From Pontiellaceae bacterium B12219 (GTDB lineage: Bacteria; Verrucomicrobiota; Kiritimatiellia; Kiritimatiellales; Pontiellaceae): a stretch of DNA of 38,121 nt. The stretch spans positions 1 to 38,121 of the forward strand of contig JARNMJ010000043.1 of NCBI GenBank assembly GCA_029432795.1, given 5' to 3'. A model generated the notes under the pieces. The model searched no databases. It was not told the DNA's origin and was given only the letters and a program-made list of their open reading frames with translations. Every line of letters begins with the position of its first letter. The first letter of the stretch is position 1. Of the stretch, positions 7,506 through 15,551 are shown in pieces. The position numbers and the translations under genes are program-made.

Positions 7506-9972
7506 GTATATAGCACTTTTGCTGGGTTTGACTTCTGCTGCAATGGGTTCGGTGGCGGAAGAGGCGGCTTATCGCCGTGGCATGACGATGATTACGCCCG
7601 CTGTTCAGTGGCGTGAGGGGCTGCCTTCCGGCAATGGAAAAATCGGTGCGTTGGTTTATGGGTCGGTAAATGAAGAGCGCGTGCTGTTTAATCACAATGA
7701 GCTCTGGTACGGCGGGGTGATTGACGATGTTCCGGATGTATCGGGCGAACTTGAGGTGGTCAGGGAACTGCTGCTGGAGGGGAAGTATCTTGAAGCAAAT
7801 GGGCACTATACTAAAACGCTCAGGGAAAAGGGATTCAATGCGCGGAATGCGGCCTATCATCCGGCTTTTGATCTGCTGGTGACCAGCGATACAGAACGCA
7901 TGTTCGAAGACTACAGCCGTACGCTTGATTTTGAAACCGGGGAGGTAAACGTCAAATGGAGAGACGGAGAGACCCGTTTTTCAAGACGGTTGTTTGTTTC
8001 CATACCGGATGATGTTTCGGTGATGTCCATTCGATCAGATCGTCCCGGTGCTGTGAGTGGACGGGTTACGCTCGATATCCATGATCTCAGAGATGCCATT
8101 CTGCAGAACGGAGAACGGTTCGATCCGGGGTTTACGTTCCGCACCGTGGTCGAGGATGATTTTGTCGAATTTCATGCGGACGGTTCCGATGGCGGCCAGT
8201 TCGGTGGCGTGGTGCGCGTGGTTGCCGATGGCGGCGAACTCGATGCGGATACAGCATCAATTCATTTTTCCAATGCGGATGAGGTGGTTCTGATCGTTGG
8301 ATTTTTCGCCAATGAAGAGAGCGGGACGGCAGTGCCACGCTTGAAGAACCAACTTGCGGCACTCGATGGCGATTATGAAAAACTCTTCCGTCGGCACCAA
8401 CCGCTTCATCGCGAAAAATTTAATTCGATGGGGTTGAATTTAAACGGAACGAACCAGCGCGATACCCCGAACGAGCTGTTGCTGCTGGACGCCTATCAGA
8501 ATCCGGCGTCTCCCGAATTGATTGAACGGCTTTTTGACTATGGCCGTTATCTGCTGATCTCCAGCAGCCGATCGGGTGGGTATCCGGCGAATCTTCAGGG
8601 GATTTGGAACGGGGACTACCGTCCTCCGTGGAGTTCATTGTACGGGATTAATGAAAACCTGCAGATGACCTACTGGCAAGGGCTTCCCGGAAATATGAAA
8701 GAGTCCATGATGGCCTTCTATGACTATTTCGACAGTCATATGGACGAATTCCGCTATAACGCAAAACAGCTGTGGGGATGTGATGGCATCTATATCCCGC
8801 CCTTTATGTCGCCCGACTCCGGCATCATGCGCCATACGGCGCCGCATGTGGTCTATTGGACGGATGCGGCCGGTTGGCTGGCCTCGTTCTACTATGACTA
8901 CTATCTGTTCACCGGCGATGAAGCGTTTCTGAGAAACAGGGCAATTCCCTTCATGATGGAAGTCGCGGCATTTTACGAAGATTTCATCGTTAAGGATGGG
9001 CAGGGTGAAAATATGTTCCTGCCGTCGCAGTCTCCCGAAAATCAACCGGTTGAAATGGTCGTGACCGATCCGGAAAGCGGCCGGCAAACTAAGATTAAAG
9101 TACAGATCAATTCCACGATTGCCGTTGCCATTGCCAAAGAAAATTTCAGTAACCTGATCAATGCGTGTGAAACACTGGGAATTGAGCAGGCGGGGGTTGA
9201 ACGTTGGAAAAGGATGCTGGCCGACATGCCGGAATATCAGGTTAATGATGACGGGGCATTAAAAGAATGGATGCATCCGGATTTCAAGGATAACTATGAA
9301 CACCGGCATCAGTCGCACCTTTACCCGTTGTTCCCGGGGCAGGAAATTACAGAGGAGACCAATGCGGAGTTGTTTGAAGCCTGTCGGATTGCTATCGAAC
9401 AGCGTTTGGTGATTGGGTTGAAGTCGCAAACCGGTTGGTCGTTGGCCCATATGGCCAACGTCTATGCACGGTTGGGCGATGGCGAAAAGGCTCAGGAAGC
9501 ATTGAATATACTGTCGCGAAGTTGTCTGGGGCAGAACCTGTTCACGTACCATAACGATTGGCGCAATATGGGGGTGACTATGCCGTTCACCTGGGGCAAT
9601 TCGGCTCCATTTCAAATGGATGCCAATTTCGGCATTCCGGCGGCCATTATGGAAATGCTTTGCGGTTCAACGTCCGATATGCTGCGAATTCTGCCGGCCT
9701 TGCCGTCTGAATGGTCTACGGGTGCGTTTAATGACATGCTGACGCGCACAGGCGTCCGGACCTCCGCCAGCTGGGATATAGAGCAGAAAGAGATCGAACT
9801 CTCCCTCTATGCCGAGCGCGATACCGTTTTTGATCTGAAATTTCCGGCGGAAATTTCGGAGCTTAACTGCAATCGGCCTGAAGCGCTGAGTGCTTCGGAA
9901 TATGGTACACGGTATCGCACCGTGAAACTCGCAAAGGGCGATCAAGTCCAATTGCAGATCAAACTCAGGTAG
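7495..9972 (+). CDS. GH95 alpha-L-fucosidase (or alpha-L-galactosidase), secreted
   Basis: The 825-residue protein shows the GH95 pattern throughout. Near the N-terminus it has PAVQWREGLPSGNGKIGALVYG and NHNELWYGG. GINENLQMTYWQG follows, with Asn386 and Asn388 matching the paired Asn of GH95 enzymes. Then come EHRHQSHLYPLFPG and APFQMDANFGIPAA, with D709 at the site of the base-activating Asp. GH95 inverts the anomeric centre and usually releases alpha-1,2-fucose; some members cut alpha-L-galactose. A Sec signal is present (MMNKYIALLLGLTSAAMGSVA). The start at ATG 7495 has AAGGA at 7485-7489 and overlaps the GH28-like gene by 11 bases, ending the operon. ATG 7498 is equally possible. Confidence 0.9.
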   Translation: MMNKYIALLLGLTSAAMGSVAEEAAYRRGMTMITPAVQWREGLPSGNGKIGALVYGSVNEERVLFNHNELWYGGVIDDVPDVSGELEVVRELLLEGKYLEANGHYTKTLREKGFNARNAAYHPAFDLLVTSDTERMFEDYSRTLDFETGEVNVKWRDGETRFSRRLFVSIPDDVSVMSIRSDRPGAVSGRVTLDIHDLRDAILQNGERFDPGFTFRTVVEDDFVEFHADGSDGGQFGGVVRVVADGGELDADTASIHFSNADEVVLIVGFFANEESGTAVPRLKNQLAALDGDYEKLFRRHQPLHREKFNSMGLNLNGTNQRDTPNELLLLDAYQNPASPELIERLFDYGRYLLISSSRSGGYPANLQGIWNGDYRPPWSSLYGINENLQMTYWQGLPGNMKESMMAFYDYFDSHMDEFRYNAKQLWGCDGIYIPPFMSPDSGIMRHTAPHVVYWTDAAGWLASFYYDYYLFTGDEAFLRNRAIPFMMEVAAFYEDFIVKDGQGENMFLPSQSPENQPVEMVVTDPESGRQTKIKVQINSTIAVAIAKENFSNLINACETLGIEQAGVERWKRMLADMPEYQVNDDGALKEWMHPDFKDNYEHRHQSHLYPLFPGQEITEETNAELFEACRIAIEQRLVIGLKSQTGWSLAHMANVYARLGDGEKAQEALNILSRSCLGQNLFTYHNDWRNMGVTMPFTWGNSAPFQMDANFGIPAAIMEMLCGSTSDMLRILPALPSEWSTGAFNDMLTRTGVRTSASWDIEQKEIELSLYAERDTVFDLKFPAEISELNCNRPEALSASEYGTRYRTVKLAKGDQVQLQIKLR

Positions 9973-10010
9973 TTTGTTGCTGGATGGCGGTTGGAGCAAC
10001 CTTTCTCGTC

Positions 10011-10026
10011 TCCTGCAAACGCAGGA
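10011..10026 (+). repeat. Hairpin element copy B (TCCTGC-AAAC-GCAGGA)
   Basis: This is the cleanest short copy: TCCTGC (10011-10016), loop AAAC, GCAGGA (10021-10026), followed by TATGCG. It starts 38 bases after the GH95 stop and ends 65 bases before ATG 10092. No T-run follows. It could be a leader hairpin, an operator or a mobile palindrome. Confidence 0.5.
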
Positions 10027-10040
10027 TATGCGGGCGGGTT

Positions 10041-10059
10041 AAATCAGATAGTCTGATTT
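10041..10059 (+). promoter_or_regulatory. Perfect inverted repeat upstream of the second GH29 gene
   Basis: AAATCAGATAGTCTGATTT has 8-base arms and a TAG centre. It ends 32 bases before ATG 10092. The stem is AT-rich and only one further T follows the arm, so a protein-binding operator is more likely than a terminator. The binding protein is unknown. Confidence 0.4.
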
Positions 10060-10091
10060 TTGAATCTGGAAATTGAACGACAGGACCCCCT

Positions 10092-11516
10092 ATGAAAAAG
10101 TTTTTATACTCCTTGCCCGTTATTACGTTGCTGGCCTCCATGGGCATGCAGAACAGCTGTGCGGCGAATGAAAAATCATCAATTGCGCAGGAGCGGATTG
10201 CAGATGCCTCCCGGCTGGATTGGTGGCTGGATGATAAGTTCGGCATGTTTATTCACTGGGGACCGTCCAGTATTGCCGGCGTGGAAATCAGCTGGGCGCG
10301 CGAAACCCATCCGTTCGATCATCCGGGCAAACTCGAAAAAATACCGGATGCGGAATACGACGCGCTCTATGAAAACTTTAATCCCGTGGATTTCGATGCC
10401 GATGCGCTGGTGTTGACCGCCAAAGAAGCCGGTATGAAATATATCGTATTCACCGCGAAGCATCATGATGGCTTTTGCAACTGGCCGACCGAACTCACCG
10501 ACTACAATATTTCGAACACGCCCTATCAGCGCGATATCTGCAAAGAGCTGGCGGATGCGGTTCACCGGCATGGCCTGAAGCTGGGCTGGTACTATTCAAC
10601 CCGCGACTGGACGCATCCCGACTATCTCGTGGGTGATAACGGGAAATACAACGATTTCTATCATGGCCAGATTCGCGAGCTGCTGACGAATTACGGAGAG
10701 GTCGATGTGCTGTGGTTCGATCATGTGGCAGGCAGATGGGATCAGTATCGATTTCAGGAGCTGTTTGATATGATCTATGAGCTGCAGCCCGATATTGTCA
10801 TTAACAATCGGGGTGCCCGGTTTATTTTCAGGAACAAAGCCGGAACGCCCAGCCCGGAGCTTGCTGAACTGACCCAAGGCGACTACGAAACGCCGGAAGG
10901 AAAGATCGGGGTTTTCCGGAAAGATGCGCCGTGGGAAACCTGCATGCCGATGTCGCACGGGCCCGATGGCGGCGGATGGTCGTACCGTCCGGATGCAACT
11001 ACTCAGAGTTTTGAGGAATGCACAACGATGCTGGCGGCCTGTGTTACCGGTTGCGGCAATATGCTGTTGAATGTCGGGCCGATGTCCAGCGGCGAGCTGC
11101 GCCCGGAAGAACTGGAAAACCTGAAGCAGTTTAAACCCTGGATCGAAACCTACGGTGAAAGTATTTACGGAACCGAAGGCGGCCCCTACATCAGCGGTCA
11201 ATGGGGCGGATCCTGCACCAAAGACAATGTGATCTATCTGCACATTTTCCAATGGTCGGAAAATGAACTCACGCTTCCGGCTCTGCCGCGCGAGATCATT
11301 GACTGCGAAGAACTCGGCGGCGAACCGGTTGACTTTAAGCAAACCGCCGATGGCCTTGTGCTTAGCATCGACGGCGGGAAAGAACGCAGCCTGCACAGTG
11401 TGGTTAAACTGACGCTTGCGGAAGGCCCGGAGCTCGAGCTGATCGAAGTGGAAGGCGGTACTCCGAAAAAACAGCACGACACGCTCGTGAATCCAATGGC
11501 TGGAAAAAAGAAATAG
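10092..11516 (+). CDS. GH29 alpha-L-fucosidase, secreted (second copy)
   Basis: The 474-residue protein has a Sec signal (MKKFLYSLPVITLLASMGMQNSCAA) and the full GH29 core. Visible motifs are KFGMFIHWGPSS, FTAKHHDGFCNWPTELTDYN, WYYSTRDWTHPDY and NYGEVDVLWFDHV, with D210 as the likely nucleophile, then GNMLLNVGPMSSGEL. A small C-terminal beta domain follows. It differs clearly from the GH29 at 4804 in loops and in the nucleophile motif (WFDHV versus FFDGG), so the two probably prefer different fucose linkages or sulfation patterns. The ribosome site is weak (ACAGGA about 6 bases upstream). It is separated from the operon by 119 bases that hold two inverted repeats, so it may be regulated on its own. 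Confidence 0.9.
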   Translation: MKKFLYSLPVITLLASMGMQNSCAANEKSSIAQERIADASRLDWWLDDKFGMFIHWGPSSIAGVEISWARETHPFDHPGKLEKIPDAEYDALYENFNPVDFDADALVLTAKEAGMKYIVFTAKHHDGFCNWPTELTDYNISNTPYQRDICKELADAVHRHGLKLGWYYSTRDWTHPDYLVGDNGKYNDFYHGQIRELLTNYGEVDVLWFDHVAGRWDQYRFQELFDMIYELQPDIVINNRGARFIFRNKAGTPSPELAELTQGDYETPEGKIGVFRKDAPWETCMPMSHGPDGGGWSYRPDATTQSFEECTTMLAACVTGCGNMLLNVGPMSSGELRPEELENLKQFKPWIETYGESIYGTEGGPYISGQWGGSCTKDNVIYLHIFQWSENELTLPALPREIIDCEELGGEPVDFKQTADGLVLSIDGGKERSLHSVVKLTLAEGPELELIEVEGGTPKKQHDTLVNPMAGKKK

Positions 11517-11529
11517 CGCGCCTGCAGTT

Positions 11530-11546
11530 TTTCCAATCCTTGGAAA
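11530..11546 (+). repeat. Palindromic repeat TTTCCAA-TCC-TTGGAAA
   Basis: Seven-base arms surround a three-base centre. The copy lies between the GH29 stop (11516) and the alginate-lyase-family start (11614). Further copies are at 14522, 16245, 17582, 24159, 24242 and 32508. Confidence 0.55.
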
Positions 11547-11567
11547 CGCGGCTTTTGTTACATCGGA

Positions 11568-11608
11568 TTCCTCGCTATAACCCGTCTTTACTTTTGACGA
11601 GCGAGGAA
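11568..11608 (+). promoter_or_regulatory. Possible hairpin masking the ribosome-binding site
   Basis: TTCCTCGCT (11568-11576) pairs perfectly with AGCGAGGAA (11600-11608) across a 23-base loop. The right arm contains GAGGA, the likely ribosome site for ATG 11614. If formed in the mRNA the hairpin would hide that site, which suggests translational control. This is a structural reading only. Confidence 0.3.
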
Positions 11609-11613
11609 AATCC

Positions 11614-12745
11614 ATGCAGCTGAAACCACCGACCATTCTGTTTTCAATCCTTTGTCTGTTTTTGGTTTCGCATGATGCGAAGAGTGCGGAAACGAAGAAA
11701 AGAGAATTTGTTCATCCGGGCATTCTGCACACCAAAGCCGACCTGCTGCATATGCGAAAGCAGGTTGCTGAAGGCAAACAACCCTGGCTGGATGGCTTTG
11801 AGGTGCTGAAAGCGCATCCTCAATCATCGAGTGCGTATGTGGTAAAGGGCGGATTCCCGGAAACCGGCCGTAAGCCCGGTGTTCGATCTTCTGAACACGA
11901 AAGCGATGCCAATGCGGCCTATCAGAATGCCATGATGTGGGTCATTACGGGCGACAAGGCCCACGCGGATAAGGCGATTGAAATTATAAATGCCTGGTCC
12001 GGGAAGCTGAAAAAGATCAGTGGGAAAGACGCCATTTTATCGGCGGGAATCTCCGGCGTGAAATTGGTCTCGGCGGCAGAAGTGCTGCGGTATACGAATT
12101 CGGGTTGGTCGCAAATGGATATACTTCGGGCGGAAAAAATGTTCACGGAGGTCTATTATCCGGTCTGCGAAAATATGGCCGATTTTGCGAACGGAAACTG
12201 GGCGCTCGCGGCATTGCAAACGGTGATGGCGATTGCGGTTTTTACCGATGATCAGGCCATGTTTGATCGGGCGGTTGATTGGTTTTACAACGGGCCCGAT
12301 AACGCGCGGCTCACCCATTATGTGATTAATGAAGCCGGGCAGTGTCAGGAGAGCGGGCGGGATCAGCAGCATACCATGCTCGGGCTGGGCTACCTGTCCA
12401 TCGTTGCGGAAATCGGTTGGGATCAGGGGGTTGATTTGTACAACGCGGAAAATAATCGGATTCTGGCCGGTTTCGAATATACCGCATCCCTATAATCTCG
12501 GAAATGAAGTGCCCTTTGAGGAAACGACAGACACGACCGGAAAGTACCATCATACCTCAATTTCATCGAAAGGGCGCGGCGACTTCAGCCGCCGTCCGAT
12601 TTATGAAATGGTGTACAATCATTATAAAAATATCAAAGGCCTCGATTGTCCCTTCACGGAACAGGTCGTTCTTCAGACGCGCCCCGAAGGGCCCGGTTTT
12701 AAAGGCGATCATTTTGGATTTGGAACCGTTCTCTTTTGGCAGTAA
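11614..12745 (+). pseudogene. Alginate-lyase-family (PF05426) secreted lyase, frameshifted
   Basis: The first frame (11614-12495, 293 residues) starts with a Sec signal and continues as a PF05426-type toroid lyase: FVHPGILHTKADL, NGNWALAALQTVMAIAVF, then GQCQESGRDQQHTMLGLGYLS, a stretch characteristic of the family. It ends early at ...GFEYTASL. The expected continuation YNLGNEVPFEETT...GTVLFWQ lies one base over, in the frame ending at 12745. Removing one C from the CCC run at 12488-12490 restores a 376-residue protein of ordinary family length. The break is either a true mutation or an error in a short homopolymer. The family cleaves uronic-acid polymers by beta-elimination. Its stop lies 10 bases from the stop of the convergent minus-strand gene. 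Confidence 0.75.
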
Positions 12746-12755
12746 GTGCTTTTTC

Positions 12756-15308
12756 TTATTCCGCGGAAAGCACCCATCCGGAGGTTTTGGTTCCGTCCAG
12801 CGGCAGATTGTAGGTGAGGCTGTAGGTCTCCGAAACCGGATCGTAGATCGTCTGCCAGAAATCGTTTCCATGTACGGATTGATCAAGCTTGATCCGATCA
12901 TTTCCTTTGACCTGATAGAGTGCATACTCCGCTGACTCCAACCCTTCGATGCGAACGGGGACCATGCCGACTCCTCCGGTTATTTTCATTTGAATGTCGT
13001 CCGGACGGGTGGCTTCGAGGATCAGCGGATAGGTGTGCTTCACGGTTGCACCGGCGGTCTGAACCTCCAGATCATTTCCGATGGCTTCGCGATAGACGCT
13101 TTTCCAGGATCTGGAAAACTTCTTCAGATGGTTGCGGAAGGTTTCATTCGGGCCGTAGTAGTCGTCGGCCACACGGGGCAGTGTGATCCATTCCACCTCG
13201 AAGGTGATGCGATCGCCCGCGTTGAACTCCTTCACACCTTCGGGCGGGGTCAGGATCATATCCAGATTGATCCGGCCTTCTGATTCCACGCGAAAAACGG
13301 GAAATGAGATGGTCGGGTTGGTATGGGTTTTTCCGTCAATAACGGCTTCGTAGGATCGAATGATCAGTGCACGACTTCCCGTTCCCCAATCTCTTCCGTC
13401 TATTTTGGTTGCTCCGGGAAATGCGATCCACCATGGAGCGGCACCGGTGAGTTCCGTTTCCTTTTGGTAGACTTCGCCGGGCTTTAAACCACTGGGCACG
13501 TTGTGCTCTTTAATAAGGCCGTTCGCATTTCCATAGGCAATTTCCGGCGTGACCAGGTGAGACGTTTTCCCCATTTTGAAAAGCCAGCCGTTTTCGGCGG
13601 AAACGGATTGGGTGAAGGTGTATTCAAAGGTCTGGAAGGTGCGGGCATAATCATCGGTACGCAGCGTCTGAACGTTGGCTTTAAAATCAATTTCACGTTC
13701 GCTTCCGTAATAGCCGTCGTAGTGCACTTCGGTTAAACAAGGTCCCTGGGAGAGATAGGCCGTTTTAAGTTCAGTGAAATAGAGTTTCTGATTGCGGTCA
13801 TCCTGCAGGTTGAGCCAGTCGCCGCCCCAGCCGCCATCGGTCCAGCTCCATTTTTTACCTTCGAGGCCGTTGCGGGTCATGAGCATGCGGACATCGGTGA
13901 CGATGTTGTCGACACAGCTTGTGTCCATATCAAAGCAGATGGTTTCGCCCCAGCAGCCGATAGCCAGCTGATCCCAGCGTCCGTTGTTTCCGCGCGCTCC
14001 GTCGGAACCGTAACCCACCAGCGAAAGCTGGGAATGACTGGCGGAGGGGAGGGTGCCGTAGAATCCGTAAACAATGCGGAGTTTGTACTTCGAAACACCC
14101 TGCGTTGCGGGAATCGTGGTGTAGGCGCGCAGATAAGAACCCAGCCCTTCGTGATGCCAGTTTTTACTGAGCTGCACCGGGATACCGGTAGGCGTTCCGT
14201 CTTCGTGGCAGAGGATCGGGCAGAGTCCGGTGATATTGGCCGGACCGGAGAGGTCCAGCTGAAACGGAACATAGGTGCTGTTATCTTCATTGTTAATGAC
14301 GATGTCAAATTCGTCATAGTCGCGGATGTCGGTATAGCCCGATTTCCAGCTGCGCTTCAGTTCCCGCTTGCCGATCTTTACAGCGTAGCAGGCATAGGCT
14401 TCGTCGAAGTCAGCAGGAAACGACTGATTCTGCGGAGCGGTGAACTGGATCGAAACTGCATCTTTTTTCAGGGGCAGATCCTTTAAATTGCAGTTGAGGG
14501 TCAGCTGTTTTTTTTCATCGGGTTTCCAATCATTGGAAACGGTGGTTTCCGTTTCCCAGTCGTTCAGCCGGATGGAGAGTTTCGTATTTTTCCACGAGGC
14601 GGACGTCGGAGTCAGTTCGAGCGTAAGCGTGATCGTATCCGGCCAGATGACCAGGTCCAGGATGCCGTCGCATTCCAGCTCCCGGCCGGAAGCATCTTTG
14701 AAAATAAGTCCCATCAAATCGAAATGCTGAACCAATTGTCCGGACTCCCACAGCCGGGCGTTCTGCAGCCGTTTCTGGTTTTTGCTCACACCGGCTTCGC
14801 AGGCAACGGCACGGTAGGGGGTTCCATCAACGACGGCTTCGATAATAAGATTTGCCGGTTCCAGCCGGTTGATTCTCTGGTTGCCGGTTTTAAGGGCTTC
14901 CATATATGAACTGTCATCGTTCAGCAGACTGAAGCGGGTCTTGGAAAAATCTGAAAGGTCGAAGGTTAATCCATAGTAGCCGGTTTCAAAACAGAGGATT
15001 TCAGGGGAGTCGTCATTTTTATTTTTACGCCACCCATTCAGCCAATAAGCATAGGAAAAATTTTTCCGATTCAACGGGAGTAAGGTTGGATCGGCCTGAG
15101 CGGATTCTTTTTCAGATTGTTCGGCAATCGGTTTTGGTGTTTCAGGAATGTCTTCAGGCTTCTTTTGAGATTCGGGAACCGGCTTTGGTGCCGGGGCAGG
15201 AGCCGCAGGTGCTGAAGTCTGTTTTTTTTCAGCATCGCAACCCACGAGCATAAACACGGAGGTAACGAGTAGAAGCGAAATGACATATAAGTGCAGTGTT
15301 TTTTTCAT
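12756..15308 (-). CDS. Large lipoprotein of an unrecognised family, paralogue of the gene at 15552
   Basis: The 850-residue protein starts with a lipoprotein signal; lipobox LVGC places the modified Cys at 24, followed by Asp. A low-complexity Ala/Pro/Lys/Glu linker runs to about residue 72 and acts as a tether. The rest is similar over its whole length to the protein encoded at 15552-17972. Shared landmarks include RLWESGQLVQHFDLMGLIF, GIPVQLSKNWHHEG (about 376), SHSQLSLVGYG (about 425), the WGETICFDM stretch and LTEVHYDGYYG (about 524). Many conserved Trp, His, Asp and Glu residues suggest a carbohydrate-active protein, but I cannot name a family. Position among lyases, sulfatases and fucosidases supports a role in the same polymer. 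The DNA carries two palindromes (13100-13118 and 14522-14540). Confidence 0.7.
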   Translation of the reverse strand: MKKTLHLYVISLLLVTSVFMLVGCDAEKKQTSAPAAPAPAPKPVPESQKKPEDIPETPKPIAEQSEKESAQADPTLLPLNRKNFSYAYWLNGWRKNKNDDSPEILCFETGYYGLTFDLSDFSKTRFSLLNDDSSYMEALKTGNQRINRLEPANLIIEAVVDGTPYRAVACEAGVSKNQKRLQNARLWESGQLVQHFDLMGLIFKDASGRELECDGILDLVIWPDTITLTLELTPTSASWKNTKLSIRLNDWETETTVSNDWKPDEKKQLTLNCNLKDLPLKKDAVSIQFTAPQNQSFPADFDEAYACYAVKIGKRELKRSWKSGYTDIRDYDEFDIVINNEDNSTYVPFQLDLSGPANITGLCPILCHEDGTPTGIPVQLSKNWHHEGLGSYLRAYTTIPATQGVSKYKLRIVYGFYGTLPSASHSQLSLVGYGSDGARGNNGRWDQLAIGCWGETICFDMDTSCVDNIVTDVRMLMTRNGLEGKKWSWTDGGWGGDWLNLQDDRNQKLYFTELKTAYLSQGPCLTEVHYDGYYGSEREIDFKANVQTLRTDDYARTFQTFEYTFTQSVSAENGWLFKMGKTSHLVTPEIAYGNANGLIKEHNVPSGLKPGEVYQKETELTGAAPWWIAFPGATKIDGRDWGTGSRALIIRSYEAVIDGKTHTNPTISFPVFRVESEGRINLDMILTPPEGVKEFNAGDRITFEVEWITLPRVADDYYGPNETFRNHLKKFSRSWKSVYREAIGNDLEVQTAGATVKHTYPLILEATRPDDIQMKITGGVGMVPVRIEGLESAEYALYQVKGNDRIKLDQSVHGNDFWQTIYDPVSETYSLTYNLPLDGTKTSGWVLSAE
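13100..13118 (-). repeat. Variant palindrome TTTTCCAG-GAT-CTGGAAAA in coding sequence
   Basis: Eight-base arms surround GAT. It encodes the SRSWK part of the lipoprotein. The paralogue at 15552 carries its palindrome (17582-17596) at the matching protein position (SNPWK). Confidence 0.35.
14522..14540 (-). repeat. Palindromic repeat GTTTCCAAT-C-ATTGGAAAC in coding sequence
   Basis: This is a perfect inverted repeat with 9-base arms. It is identical base for base to the intergenic copy at 32508-32526. In the lipoprotein it encodes VSNDWK. Confidence 0.55.
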
Positions 15309-15551
15309 GTAGTGATCCAGGTTAGTGAAATCAGGTAGAAACCGATTTGATTCATTTGGAGAGCGTTTATACCGGATGTGCCCGTCTATGAGTATCCTCT
15401 AAATAAGGGAGGCGCGATGGCAGGCAGTAAGAAGCGTTAGCTGGCTCGGATCAGCAGCAATGCGTTTTAGGGGGTCGTTCATATACGGGATGGTATGTGT
15501 TTTTCTCTCTGATATATTTTCAGAATTAATAGCAGTCTCTCGGGAGAAAAA

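Noticed and set aside
10041-10059. AAATCAGA-TAG-TCTGATTT as an intrinsic terminator of the GH95 operon
   Set aside because: The stem is AT-rich and lacks a proper T-run; it is also only 32 bases before the next start. I kept it as a possible operator.
11244-11266. CATTTTCC / GGAAAATG inverted repeat with a 7-base loop
   Set aside because: It lies inside the GH29 coding sequence, differs from the repeat families and is a single occurrence, so coincidence is likely.
10596-11636. A 346-residue open frame on the minus strand
   Set aside because: It lies antisense to the clear GH29 gene and shows no recognisable motif; long shadow frames are common at this base composition.
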